From positions 272,304-336,303 of the forward strand of contig JAHLKV010000004.1 in the NCBI GenBank assembly GCA_020444475.1: a stretch of DNA of 64,000 nucleotides, given 5' to 3'. The notes under the pieces were generated by a model, which saw nothing but the letters and a program-made list of their open reading frames with translations, did no database searches and was not told the DNA's origin. Shown piece by piece: positions 1 to 7,863 of this stretch (the stretch's first letter is position 1; every line of letters starts with the position of its first letter). The DNA comes from a bacterium. GTDB taxonomy: Bacteria; Zixibacteria; MSB-5A5; GN15; FEB-12. The translations under genes were made by a program, and so were the position numbers.

Positions 1-1
1 G

Positions 2-991
2 CTGCTTCGCGAAGAAGCGATGGCGCACCAGGGATTCGGGAATATTATCGGTCAGTCGAAGAAGATGATCGAGTTGAGCAATCTCGTCCGCAAAGTTGCC
101 ACTTCCGATGCGTCGGTGCTCTTGCAGGGGGAGTCCGGCACCGGTAAGGAGCTGATCGCCCGGGCCATTCACACCCTGTCCAACCGCAAAGACAAATCAT
201 ATATCACGATCAACAGCGCGGCCATCCCCCGCGAGCTGCTCGAAAACGAGCTGTTTGGTTCGGAAAAGGGCGCGTTCACCGGAGCGCATGCGCGGAAGAT
301 GGGGAAGTTCGAGATCGCCAACGGCGGGACGATCTTTCTCGATGAAATCGGAGATATGGACGTTTCGCTGCAGGCGAAGCTGCTTCGCGTGCTGCAGGAA
401 AAGCAGTTCGAACGGCTGGGCGGGAACAAGACGGTCGATGTCGACGTGCGGGTGATCGCCGCAACCAACATGGACCTGCAGGAACTGATCCGCCAGAGCA
501 AGTTCCGCGAAGACCTGTATTATCGTCTGTCGGTCTTTCCGCTGGTGATGCCGCCCCTTCGGGAGCGGATCGACGACATCGCACTGCTCGCCGACTACTT
601 CATCGACAAGTACTGCCGCGAGATGAAGAAGGGTTCGAAATCGCTTACCCGTGATGCCGCCGGGTTGTTGGAGAAATATCACTGGCCGGGCAATGTGCGC
701 GAGCTGGAGAATACGATCGAACGGGCGGTGATCCTGGCCGAAGGCAAGAAGATCGGTCCGGACCATCTGGCGATTCGTATCCGGCGCACGTCGGAGATAC
801 ATCTTCGCGACGGCGCCGGCTTAAAGGAGATCGGCGCCCATGCGCAGCGCGAGGCGGAGCGGGGGACGATTGTCCGGGTGCTCAAAGAAGTGCGCGGCAA
901 CAAGCGCAAAGCGGCGAGCGTGTTGAAGATCGACTATACGACCTTGTTCGACAAGATGAAGAAATACGACATAGACAAGGACCTCGTCTAG
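2..991 (+). CDS. Sigma-54-dependent response regulator, 5' end cut by window edge
   Basis: This is an NtrC-type activator that remodels sigma-54 RNA polymerase at -12/-24 promoters. Counting from the ATG at 20, the AAA+ domain shows Walker A GESGTGKE (residues 37-44), the sigma-54 contact loop GAFTGA, Walker B GGTIFLDEIGD and the arginine-finger region FREDLYYRL. A Fis-type helix-turn-helix closes the protein (about residues 280-320, GNKRKAASVL). The frame stays open upstream of the ATG to the window edge (LLREEA), so a receiver domain probably lies outside and the ATG at 20 is internal. A terminator follows 31 bases after the stop. The partner kinase is not adjacent. Family assignment is secure; the target genes are unknown. 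Confidence 0.93.
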   Translation: MLREEAMAHQGFGNIIGQSKKMIELSNLVRKVATSDASVLLQGESGTGKELIARAIHTLSNRKDKSYITINSAAIPRELLENELFGSEKGAFTGAHARKMGKFEIANGGTIFLDEIGDMDVSLQAKLLRVLQEKQFERLGGNKTVDVDVRVIAATNMDLQELIRQSKFREDLYYRLSVFPLVMPPLRERIDDIALLADYFIDKYCREMKKGSKSLTRDAAGLLEKYHWPGNVRELENTIERAVILAEGKKIGPDHLAIRIRRTSEIHLRDGAGLKEIGAHAQREAERGTIVRVLKEVRGNKRKAASVLKIDYTTLFDKMKKYDIDKDLV

Positions 992-1022
992 GTTGGTAGC
1001 ATTTCAGGGATGATACCATGAG

Positions 1023-1053
1023 CGCCGCCCCTGCTGGAGGGGGCGGCGTTTTT
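1023..1053 (+). terminator. Rho-independent terminator after the sigma-54 activator
   Basis: A perfect 9-bp stem, CGCCGCCCC (1023-1031) pairing with GGGGCGGCG (1040-1048), is followed by five T. It sits between the plus-strand activator and the convergent antitoxin gene. Confidence 0.85.
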
Positions 1054-1093
1054 GGTTTGAGGCTCTTCGGCGGTTGGTCCGGTCGGCTGCGAT

Positions 1094-1495
1094 TCAGGCG
1101 ACGACCTGTTTGATGTCCAGCTGCTTGCCCTCGGGCGTCCGAAGATATCGCTGGGCTTTGGAAGCCGGCACGAATCGGATCTCGATCCGCCCGCTGAACA
1201 CCGCCGCGATTTTCTGGAGCATCTGGAGAGAGTGCCCCCCGTAGTCGGCGTTCTCCAGTCGGCTGATAGCGGAGGCATGCGTGCCGACCAGGTCGGCCAG
1301 TTGTTTCTGCGTCAGACCTGCGCCGGTGCGAAGATCGTATATCGCACGCGCCAGGCGAGCGTTGAGATACTCCTTCTGCAGTGCCGAAACCCGCTTCGGT
1401 TTTCCCTTGTAGAGATTCTCGAAGATGATGTCGACTGCGTCGGAGGTCGTGTTCTTTCTTTTTCCAGAAGGCGCCATCTCAGATACGTTCACCAT
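1094..1495 (-). CDS. XRE-family antitoxin (HigA-like)
   Basis: This is a helix-turn-helix antitoxin expected to bind the toxin encoded just upstream and to repress the shared promoter. The 133-residue product carries an XRE-type HTH at about residues 55-95 (GLTQKQLADLVGTHASAISR), preceded by a basic N-terminal arm. Two starts are possible: ATG at 1495, overlapping the toxin gene by 17 bases, or ATG at 1477, placed one base after the toxin stop (TGA-G-ATG). The second gives 127 residues. Gene order toxin then antitoxin is the HigBA arrangement. The exact antitoxin subfamily is not certain. Confidence 0.85.
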   Translation of the reverse strand: MVNVSEMAPSGKRKNTTSDAVDIIFENLYKGKPKRVSALQKEYLNARLARAIYDLRTGAGLTQKQLADLVGTHASAISRLENADYGGHSLQMLQKIAAVFSGRIEIRFVPASKAQRYLRTPEGKQLDIKQVVA

Positions 1496-1847
1496 ACGTG
1501 TGCCGGTCCGGGGCCGCCTCGTAACGGACCTTTCGACGGAGGGCGGTTTTCATGTCTTGTCTCGGTACTTTCCTCACCTTCTTGATCAGGGCATGGGCGA
1601 GGACTACCGCCTCGCGTCCATGAAAGAAGTAGAGAATCCGGTACTGGTTTCCGGCACAGACTATCCTTAACTCGTGAATACCGTCGCCGAGAAGATCGGC
1701 TTCCGGTCTCCTGAGTTTGTGACCCTCCTCCCGAAGTCTGAGCAGCTTCGCCATGCATTTGTCCTGCGCCCGGTGATCGAGGGCGAAGAGCCAGTCCTTC
1801 ACGGGAGCGCGGCCGTTACCTTCCATATAGAATACGATACGGACCAC
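1479..1847 (-). CDS. RelE/HigB-type (Gp49-like) toxin
   Basis: This is probably a ribosome-dependent mRNA interferase of the RelE superfamily. The 122-residue protein begins VRIVFYMEGNGRAPVKDWL and has the family's central segment GIHELRIVCAGNQYRILYFF followed by a basic C-terminal stretch with HALIKK, as in phage Gp49-like HigB toxins. The start is GTG at 1847; an internal ATG at 1826 would remove the first beta strand, so GTG is preferred. It is first in a two-gene operon with the HTH antitoxin and lies behind a promoter overlapped by a perfect palindrome. Activity has not been inferred from catalytic residues, which vary widely in this family. Confidence 0.85.
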   Translation of the reverse strand: MVRIVFYMEGNGRAPVKDWLFALDHRAQDKCMAKLLRLREEGHKLRRPEADLLGDGIHELRIVCAGNQYRILYFFHGREAVVLAHALIKKVRKVPRQDMKTALRRKVRYEAAPDRHTYGERI

Positions 1848-1862
1848 AGCTCGCGTTGACCA

Positions 1863-1891
1863 ATATTAACAATATTGTTAAGTCCCGTCAA
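1863..1891 (-). promoter_or_regulatory. Promoter and palindromic operator of the HigBA-like operon
   Basis: On the minus strand a -35 TTGACG (1891-1886), a 17-bp spacer and a -10 TAATAT (1868-1863) precede the toxin gene. A perfect 16-bp palindrome, TTAACAATATTGTTAA (1866-1881), covers most of the spacer and the edge of the -10 box. This is the position expected for autorepression by the antitoxin. Operator function is inferred. Confidence 0.65.
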
Positions 1892-2081
1892 GGACATTCT
1901 TCGCCGGACCGAAGGCTCGTCCACCCGCTCGACACCGGAACGGCGGATCGATATCCTCATCAGTGCACCGACCGGTCTTCCTCGAACGGTATTCCGGAGC
2001 GGCGCCCTTAACAGAACCTTACCCGAAAAGCGTTGACTTTTGGGGCGATTTCAGAATACCTTTACGTCGATATATCTGAAA

Positions 2082-2106
2082 AGCCGTCGGTCGAGTGCCG
2101 ACGGCT
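2082..2106 (+). other. 9-bp hairpin in the leader of the HNH gene
   Basis: AGCCGTCGG (2082-2090) pairs perfectly with CCGACGGCT (2098-2106) around a 7-base loop. Read on the minus strand the stem is followed by TTTTC, so it could terminate minus-strand transcription; on the plus strand it lies about 100 bases upstream of the HNH start. A possible -35 (TTGACT, 2033-2038) lies upstream but no good -10 was found. The rest of the 359-base gap from 1848 to 2206 shows no gene. Confidence 0.4.
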
Positions 2107-2206
2107 CGAAGATAGCCAAACCGGGCCAATCGAAAGTGCCAGGTAACATCAGGTGCGACTTCCTTCAGCCGATCCTGGCGCTTTGCACAGATGTTGTAAG
2201 GTCGAT

Positions 2207-2728
2207 ATGAACAACTCCTCGCTTATCAACCGCAACGTTCTGATGCTCAATCAGAACTATGAGCCGCTGACCGTCTGTCCGGCCCGACGGGCGCTGATGC
2301 TTCTTTTTCAGGGGAAGGCCGAGATGATCGAGACGGCCGACGGGCTTCGGGTCCGGACGGTGTCGACCTCGTTTGCGCTGCCGTCGGTGGTGCGGCTCTC
2401 GGAGTACCGGCGGGTGCCGTACAAGCGGATCATGCTCTCGCGGAAGAATATTCTGACCCGCGACGATCACCAGTGCCAGTACTGCGGGACTCGTCGGGGG
2501 CCGATGACGATCGACCATGTGGTCCCCCGGACCCAGCACGGCACCGACACCTGGGAAAATCTCGTGACGGCCTGCGTGAAGTGTAACAACAAGAAGGGGA
2601 ATCGCTCGCCGGAGAAGGCGGGCATGACGCTGCTTCGCAAGCCGGTCCGCCCGAGTTATGTGGCGTTTATCCAGCGCTATCTCGGAGTCGCCGACCAGCG
2701 CTGGCGCCCGTATTTGTTTATGGACTAG
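2207..2728 (+). CDS. HNH endonuclease family protein
   Basis: This 173-residue protein has a compact HNH/McrA-like zinc fold: CQYCG, then DHVVPRTQHG supplying the catalytic histidine, then ACVKCNNKKGNR. The N-terminal part (LMLNQNYEPLTVCPARRALMLL) is typical of a widespread family of stand-alone bacterial HNH proteins of unknown physiological role. The ATG at 2207 has TAAGG 5-9 bases upstream and starts at the conserved N-terminus. A longer GTG start at 2153 is in frame but adds residues without family support. No methyltransferase or other restriction gene is adjacent, so a role in restriction should not be assumed. Confidence 0.88.
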   Translation: MNNSSLINRNVLMLNQNYEPLTVCPARRALMLLFQGKAEMIETADGLRVRTVSTSFALPSVVRLSEYRRVPYKRIMLSRKNILTRDDHQCQYCGTRRGPMTIDHVVPRTQHGTDTWENLVTACVKCNNKKGNRSPEKAGMTLLRKPVRPSYVAFIQRYLGVADQRWRPYLFMD

Positions 2729-3438
2729 CGCACGCATTGGCGTTCAGATATGGGAAGGGGGGGCTCTTCGCACTCACACTGAGCCCACCCTGTTTGGACA
2801 GCCATCTCCTGCCAGTCATCATCAGAGGACCTTGCAGTCGGTTTGATCCCGGGTGTGGTTTCCCTCTGATACCTCGGTATGAGGTTGTCATTTAGTCAAG
2901 TTCCGGCGATTTCTTAAGATCAATCGCGGGCCTCGAAGGCACACCCGACCCCACTGCGCGCAGACCGATTTGCACTATTTTCGTGCAACTAACCACTCTT
3001 CGAAGCAAACTATCCACCCTTAGAAAACAGTGGTTAGATGTGGCTAGTTCGGCCCTTCCCGCACGGTCGGTATAAGACACTCATAGATCGCGGTTTAGCT
3101 GTCTTTCGATATGCGGAGATACGTTGTATCTCGCTGTATTGCAATGACATGGTTTGACATCACCGGGTTCGATACTTATATTGGCGTCTGTGGGGGCGTG
3201 ATGGCATCAACCCGTCAACCACGAGAAAAATGCAGGTTACAGAAGAAAAAAACTTCTTTTACTGCCATCTTTGGACAGCGTTATTACCGATACTTGGAAC
3301 GAGATCAGCCGGGGAATCTGGGAGGAATAGCACAACAACGGCCGGCGGCTGGGGGAACCCCGGGACGGAACAAAATAGGGAGTTATGACCCGGGATTTTC
3401 TGCGTTTTCGACCGGATCGCTGTTTCTCCCTAGCAAAC
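2729..3438. other. Long gap without a recognisable gene
   Basis: No open frame on either strand looks like a protein. The stretch contains several short perfect inverted repeats: TGCAC/GTGCA (2971-2987), CTAACCACT/AGTGGTTAG (2989-2997 and 3029-3037), and GAGATAC-GTT-GTATCTC (3116-3132). A weak AT-rich stem with trailing T lies at 3241-3260. It may be decayed sequence or untranslated RNA. Confidence 0.5.
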
Positions 3439-3738
3439 AGGAGCGAGGCCCCGAGCCCGATGCATTGCTTATGCCTTCATGAAACCAAACATCGGGTTTC
3501 TCGCTCCTCGTTTCTATTCCGCGAAAGCGGGGGCAGACACCTGGATAGGTGAGTCTTCGGGGGGCGGTGTTATTGTCGAGTGTCTTTGAGGGGTCCGCGC
3601 CGAAAAACCTCGGCGCACCATAAGCCGTCGGGCGCGAGCGGCACCAGATTCGATCTCGCGGAGCGGGCCCTTCAACCCGAGACGCGTTTTGAAATCCCTC
3701 CCTGGGTCAGAAGCGTCGGGGATCCCGCTCCGCTTTTA
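3439..3738 (+). ncRNA. Candidate structured RNA (series of hairpins)
   Basis: Local helices follow one another closely. AGGAGCGAG/CTCGCTCCT (3439-3447 with 3500-3508) encloses GAAACC/GGTTTC. CCGC-GAAA-GCGG (3519-3530) has a GNRA loop. AGAC-ACCT/AGGT-GTCT spans 3535-3556. GCGCCGA/TCGGCGC spans 3597-3616. GCCGTCG/CGA-CGGC (3624-3642) has one bulge. AGAT-TCG-ATCT spans 3646-3656. A 10-bp closing helix, GCGGAGCGGG/CCCGCTCCGC (3658-3667 with 3724-3733), contains a nested GACGC/GCGTC stem and is followed by TTTTA. I do not recognise the RNase P, tmRNA, SRP or 6S core motifs. High GC makes chance stems common, so this is only a candidate. Confidence 0.25.
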
Positions 3739-3822
3739 TATTCCACTGAAACTTCTCAACCGTGCGTGACGCACGACATCGTGCGCCACCCGAACCGTTG
3801 TCGGTCCGATTACAGTTCCGGA

Positions 3823-5523
3823 TCATCGGAACGGATTGACAACTCTCGTCGCCGGAACTGCCTTCGCGGCCGAACGTCCACTGGTGGAAGCCACTCCCGA
3901 CTTGGTGTAGCCATCGCCCAACCAGCGAGCCCCTCTCTCGATACTGATAAAGCCCGCACCCTGATTGGGCGCGAAATCCGTCACGAAGCTGTTGGGATCA
4001 TCCAGATCGAGGTCCGCATTCAGCACCACGATGTCGGCGCCGTTGGCGTTGCTCATATCGGCCCACGCGACTCCAATGATGAAGACGTTGCTGTCCGGGG
4101 GAACGTCGTGATAGGCCAGCCCGGTGGTATCGTAGATGAGCGCCCAGACCGAATCAGGCGGCGGATCCCAGTATGACAGAGTTGTATCGCCGCCAAAAAA
4201 CCCAACCAGAATCCTGTGGTCCGCCCCGATACCGTTAAGTGTCGCACCGCCCCCATCGAGCCGCCCGGTCAGCGGATTGCGGTCGGTGTCGAGGTAGATG
4301 GCAAACGCAAACGAGGTATCCAGCAGCACGAATGGATCACCGCCGATGGTCGTGTCTTTCGGATACGGATAGGTGTTCCACGGTTCCGATGTCTCTATCC
4401 TCAGGGTCAGGTCATCGTTTGTCGTGCGGGCATATATCCGCCGGATGTCGGTTGGCCACGGATCGTTGGCATCGAACCACATCAGCTCCCACTGATAGTA
4501 TGCGGTCAGGACCTGCGAGGCGCCGGAGCGGCCCTGCGAGTCGTAGACGCGGGCGTAGATGGCGTACGGCTGGCCGATCGCCATGCCGCTTACCGACCAC
4601 GAAAGGCTGTAGGGGGGGACCGTCACGGTACCAAGCGAGGTCGAGCCACGGTAGTAGATCACCGAATCGACAGTCGCGAAGGCGTTGACCGTAGCCTGCA
4701 GGGTGACGGTATCATCGAGAATGGCGTTGTCCGGCGGCCAGGTCATGGTGATAGTCGGCGATTCCGGGTCCTGTTCGGTGAAGAAGCCCCACACGTATGA
4801 TGGGTAGCCTATCTGGATGCCAAACGTATCGGCGACGGCGCCGTCGATAGTGACATAGTAGTGCGCGTTGTAGTCCAGGGAGTCGTTGGGTGTTACGGTC
4901 ACCGTCCTGGTTGCGCCTGTGTAGGCGACGGCAGCCGAGACGAGCGCGTCGAGCGAGTCCCGAAGCTGCACGGTTGAATTGGTGAGGGTGGCCGGGTTCA
5001 TGCCTTTGGAGAAGGTGGCGCTGATGACGATATCGACTGCTACGTCGGTGGCGCTGCTGTCGGGGACGGTCCCGGTGATTGTAGCCGGCAGGCCGTTCGG
5101 GTCATCTTCGGTGGTGAATGTCCAGGTGTACTCCGAGGCGAGATGGTTGCCGGACAGGTCGGTGACGGTGGTGGTGACGCGAGCCGTATAGATCGTTTCG
5201 TAGGCAAGCTCAGCGGTGGGCCGAAGGAAGATGGTTTGTCCCGTTGACGAGAAAGTCGCAGCCACTGCCGAACCCCCGGCGGGGGTGAGCGTAAACGACG
5301 AAGTCGTGATGGAGGCCGAAGCGACCGACTCCGAGAACGTGACCGACACGGTTCCCGTGACCGGGAAGCTGATCGCGCCGTCGGCGGGAGATGTTCCGGT
5401 TATGCTCGGGGGCGTGGTGTCGTCTTTGCCGGTCGGGCCGTCATCGCCGCCGCAGGCAAGGAACAGAGAAAGCAGGACTGTCAGGAACAATCCGATGGTA
5501 AGCGTGCACCTGGTATTGATAAT
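3823..5523 (-). CDS. Secreted lipoprotein with Ig-like (SbsA/Big_5-type) domains, possible ATT start
   Basis: The product is a lipoprotein probably displayed on the envelope. From the proposed ATT start it is 566 residues: basic/hydrophobic signal, lipobox LFLAC at about residue 24, a Gly/Asp linker, two SbsA-like Ig domains (GTSPADGAISFPVTGTVSVT and GTVPDSSATDVAVDIVISAT), a third bacterial Ig domain (WPPDNAILDDTVTLQATV), then a C-terminal beta domain with YLDTDRNPLTG, reminiscent of DOMON/CBM9-type folds. A GTG at 5706 would add 61 hydrophilic residues ahead of the signal peptide and lies upstream of a strong promoter at 5563-5591. GGAG (5533-5530) is six bases before ATT. No ATG, and no GTG or TTG that would leave a charged signal peptide, is available in frame. 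Confidence 0.8.
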   Translation of the reverse strand: MINTRCTLTIGLFLTVLLSLFLACGGDDGPTGKDDTTPPSITGTSPADGAISFPVTGTVSVTFSESVASASITTSSFTLTPAGGSAVAATFSSTGQTIFLRPTAELAYETIYTARVTTTVTDLSGNHLASEYTWTFTTEDDPNGLPATITGTVPDSSATDVAVDIVISATFSKGMNPATLTNSTVQLRDSLDALVSAAVAYTGATRTVTVTPNDSLDYNAHYYVTIDGAVADTFGIQIGYPSYVWGFFTEQDPESPTITMTWPPDNAILDDTVTLQATVNAFATVDSVIYYRGSTSLGTVTVPPYSLSWSVSGMAIGQPYAIYARVYDSQGRSGASQVLTAYYQWELMWFDANDPWPTDIRRIYARTTNDDLTLRIETSEPWNTYPYPKDTTIGGDPFVLLDTSFAFAIYLDTDRNPLTGRLDGGGATLNGIGADHRILVGFFGGDTTLSYWDPPPDSVWALIYDTTGLAYHDVPPDSNVFIIGVAWADMSNANGADIVVLNADLDLDDPNSFVTDFAPNQGAGFISIERGARWLGDGYTKSGVASTSGRSAAKAVPATRVVNPFR

Positions 5524-5562
5524 CGATATCTCCGAGTTGGGGATTGCGAAAGGCTTTGCTTC

Positions 5563-5591
5563 ATTATACACCACCGATGCGAATCTGGCAA
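5563..5591 (-). promoter_or_regulatory. Sigma-70-type promoter of the Ig-like lipoprotein
   Basis: On the minus strand TTGCCA (5591-5586), 17 bases and a consensus TATAAT (5568-5563) are present. Transcription should begin near 5556, leaving a leader of roughly 30 bases before the proposed ATT start and ruling out translation from the upstream GTG on this transcript. Confidence 0.7.
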
Positions 5592-5771
5592 CCTCAGACC
5601 AAAGCAGCGGGGTACGGCCGATAACCAATGCAATAGCCGAGCCGGGTGTCGATCTTTTTTGGGAATCCTTCGCTTCAGCTCTTGTATAAGGGGCAACACA
5701 AATCACAGGGCCCTGTCGATCTCAACGTTCATCCACCACCCACCACCCGATTTCCCGGGGAGGGAGGAGCT

Positions 5772-7067
5772 ATGGTCAGGCGTATAGTGGCCCTGGCGTT
5801 CATTTTCGCATGTACGACCGTCGCCTGGGTGATTCTCGGCAGTTCGACGGTGCTTCGTACCGAGACCCAGGACAGCAAACTAAGCGAGCGCGTCACCAAA
5901 ATCTGGGGACAGGAGCAGTGGCAGCACGCCCCCTCACTGACGTATCCAGTCGAAGAAGAGAAACTGATCGAGCGAACGATCGACGGTCAGCCCTTCTCCG
6001 AGCGCCGGGTAATCCCGGTCGACAAAACGCAGGTGCTCGACAGCAGTGATATCACCGCCTCGCTGCATCTGGAACACCGCAAGAAAGGTCTGCTCTGGTA
6101 TTCGACCTACCGGGTTGAATTCGCCGGCGAGTACCTTATCAAAAATCCCGCTGATGAAGAGCGGGAATATACCTTTACCTACCGATTCCCCGCCCGCGAC
6201 GGCATTTACGACAATTTTGCGTTGTCAGTCGATGGGGCGCCGGTAAACGACCTGTTGCCGGACAACGGTGCGGTCGCGCGCAAGATCACTCTGGCGCCCG
6301 GTGAGGACGCCCGGGTGAAGGTATCGTACGGGTCGCAGGGACTCGACGAGTGGTGGTATGTGTTCGGGGCCAATGTCGCGCAGGTGCGGAATTTGAAACT
6401 CACCATGCTGACCGATTTCGATGATATCGATTTCCCCGACGACGCCATCTCACCAACCACCAAAGAAAGAACGCCCGATGGCTGGAAACTGACGTGGGAG
6501 TACGGCAATCTTATCTCCGGGGTACAGATCGGGATGGTGATGCCGAGCAAACTGAACCCCGGACCGTTTGTCAGTCGGGTGACCTTTTTCGCGCCGGTAT
6601 CGCTGTTTTTGTTCCTGTTCCTGATCTTCATGATCACCACTCTTCGTGAGATCAATATCCACCCGATGAACTACTTCTTCGTATCGGCGGCGTTTTTCGC
6701 CTTCCATCTGCTGATGGCCTATCTGGTGGATCATATTGATATCCATGTCGCCTTTGCGATCAGTGCGATCGTCTCGATTCTGCTGGTGGTGTCGTATATG
6801 CGGCTGGTGGTCGGGATGCGGTTTGCGTTAATCGAGACCGGACTGGCGCAGCTGGTGTACCTGGTGGCGTTTTCCTACGCGTTCTTCCTTGAGGGTTACA
6901 CCGGTCTGACAATCACCGTGCTCTGTATCGTGACGCTGTTTGTGATGATGCAGTTGACGGGGAAAATCGACTGGGAGGAGAAATTCGCCGCTTTCAGCGG
7001 TGGCGGCGGTGGGCCGAGCGCCCGACCGGCGCCACCATTAGGTGGACTAAGGAAGCCGGGGGAGTGA
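5772..7067 (+). CDS. creD: CreD-like inner-membrane protein
   Basis: This 431-residue protein resembles CreD/Cet, an inner-membrane protein induced by CreBC in enterobacteria and linked to colicin E2 tolerance; its biochemical role is unknown. It has an N-terminal membrane anchor (residues 4-22), a large periplasmic domain and about five C-terminal helices beginning at VTFFAPVSLFLFLFLIF. The stretch LREINIHPMNYFFVSAAFFA and the ending LTGKIDWEEKF match the family's C-terminal pattern. A Gly/Pro-rich tail follows. Start ATG 5772 has AGGGAGGAG at 5761-5769. A lone TATAAG at 5685-5690 may be its -10 box. The preceding lipoprotein gene is divergent. No CreBC pair is nearby. Confidence 0.85.
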   Translation: MVRRIVALAFIFACTTVAWVILGSSTVLRTETQDSKLSERVTKIWGQEQWQHAPSLTYPVEEEKLIERTIDGQPFSERRVIPVDKTQVLDSSDITASLHLEHRKKGLLWYSTYRVEFAGEYLIKNPADEEREYTFTYRFPARDGIYDNFALSVDGAPVNDLLPDNGAVARKITLAPGEDARVKVSYGSQGLDEWWYVFGANVAQVRNLKLTMLTDFDDIDFPDDAISPTTKERTPDGWKLTWEYGNLISGVQIGMVMPSKLNPGPFVSRVTFFAPVSLFLFLFLIFMITTLREINIHPMNYFFVSAAFFAFHLLMAYLVDHIDIHVAFAISAIVSILLVVSYMRLVVGMRFALIETGLAQLVYLVAFSYAFFLEGYTGLTITVLCIVTLFVMMQLTGKIDWEEKFAAFSGGGGGPSARPAPPLGGLRKPGE

Positions 7068-7090
7068 CGGGGGTGGCGTGGACCGGGAGG

Positions 7091-7120
7091 GGAGAGGCGC
7101 ACTTGACTGCGCCTCTCCTT
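7091..7120 (+). terminator. Hairpin terminator after the creD-like gene
   Basis: An 11-bp perfect stem, GGAGAGGCGCA (7091-7101) with TGCGCCTCTCC (7108-7118), has a 6-base loop and only two trailing T. The long GC stem supports termination although the T tract is short. Confidence 0.6.
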
Positions 7121-7278
7121 GTGAATTGCCGCCCCTTGGCGGGGTTGATGCGCCGGCGCTTGACAAACCTGTAGGTGGACGTTGCCACCGCCACTATATT
7201 GTCTCCGTGTGGTCAGTCGGGCGGCGTTTGCATGCACCGACGAGTCAATTCTCGATCCGCCATAGTGGGAGGTTCGTG

Positions 7279-7767
7279 ATGCGGAGCTTCATATTCAGAC
7301 TTATCGTTGTCAGTGCCAGTGTGATATCAGCGTGGGGACTCGCTGTCGCACAGGAAGACCCGTCGGTAGATACCAAGACGCAGGATGTGGCGCGACTGCT
7401 GGAGCTAATGCAGGTGAAGAGCCTGGCGGCACAGATACAGGATCAGATGGTTGCGGCGATGCAGGAGAGCGGGATGACCATGGACACCGCAATCTGGAAC
7501 ATCATTTCGGACTACGGCGCCACACTGATTGACAGCATGTTTCTTGACTTTGTTGACGTGTACGCCAACAATTTCACACACGAAGAGATACTTACGTATA
7601 TTGATTTCTACCAATCGCCTGCCGGAGCGAAGTTGTTGGCAACCCAGCCGAGACTAATCGAGCAGACAATGGCTATTGCTTCGAAATGGCAGCAGAAGAT
7701 GCTTCCCCGCATGTACGAAGAGCTGGAGCGACTGGACCAGGAACAACTTCGCAACGACCAGCACTAG
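7279..7767 (+). CDS. DUF2059 domain secreted protein
   Basis: The 162-residue product has a clear signal peptide (MRSFIFRLIVVSASVISAWG, cleavage after AVAQ near residue 24) and a helical DUF2059 domain. The family signature is visible as YANNFTHEEILTYIDFYQSP followed by AGAKLLATQPRL. Function of the family is unknown; it is periplasmic by signal peptide. Start ATG 7279 has GGGAGG at 7267-7272; the frame is open further upstream but without a signal-like N-terminus. It is monocistronic, between a terminator and trpS. Confidence 0.85.
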   Translation: MRSFIFRLIVVSASVISAWGLAVAQEDPSVDTKTQDVARLLELMQVKSLAAQIQDQMVAAMQESGMTMDTAIWNIISDYGATLIDSMFLDFVDVYANNFTHEEILTYIDFYQSPAGAKLLATQPRLIEQTMAIASKWQQKMLPRMYEELERLDQEQLRNDQH

Positions 7768-7863
7768 CCCGGAAAAATCTTCCCACCCGGTCCAGGATTT
7801 TAATTGCCTTGACTTCACTTTTCCCGTACTATCTGGACTTACTTGAGGGGAAAACGTACGTCT

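Noticed and set aside
3111-3482. 123-codon open frame in the long gap
   Set aside because: Composition and residue pattern do not resemble a protein, it has no ribosome site, and the region is rich in hairpins.
3439-3500. Possible SAM-type riboswitch (CCCGATG and GAAACC are present)
   Set aside because: The motif is interrupted and no methionine or SAM gene follows in sense orientation.
3580-4176. 198-codon plus-strand frame
   Set aside because: It overlaps the 3' half of the lipoprotein gene on the other strand and looks like its antisense shadow.
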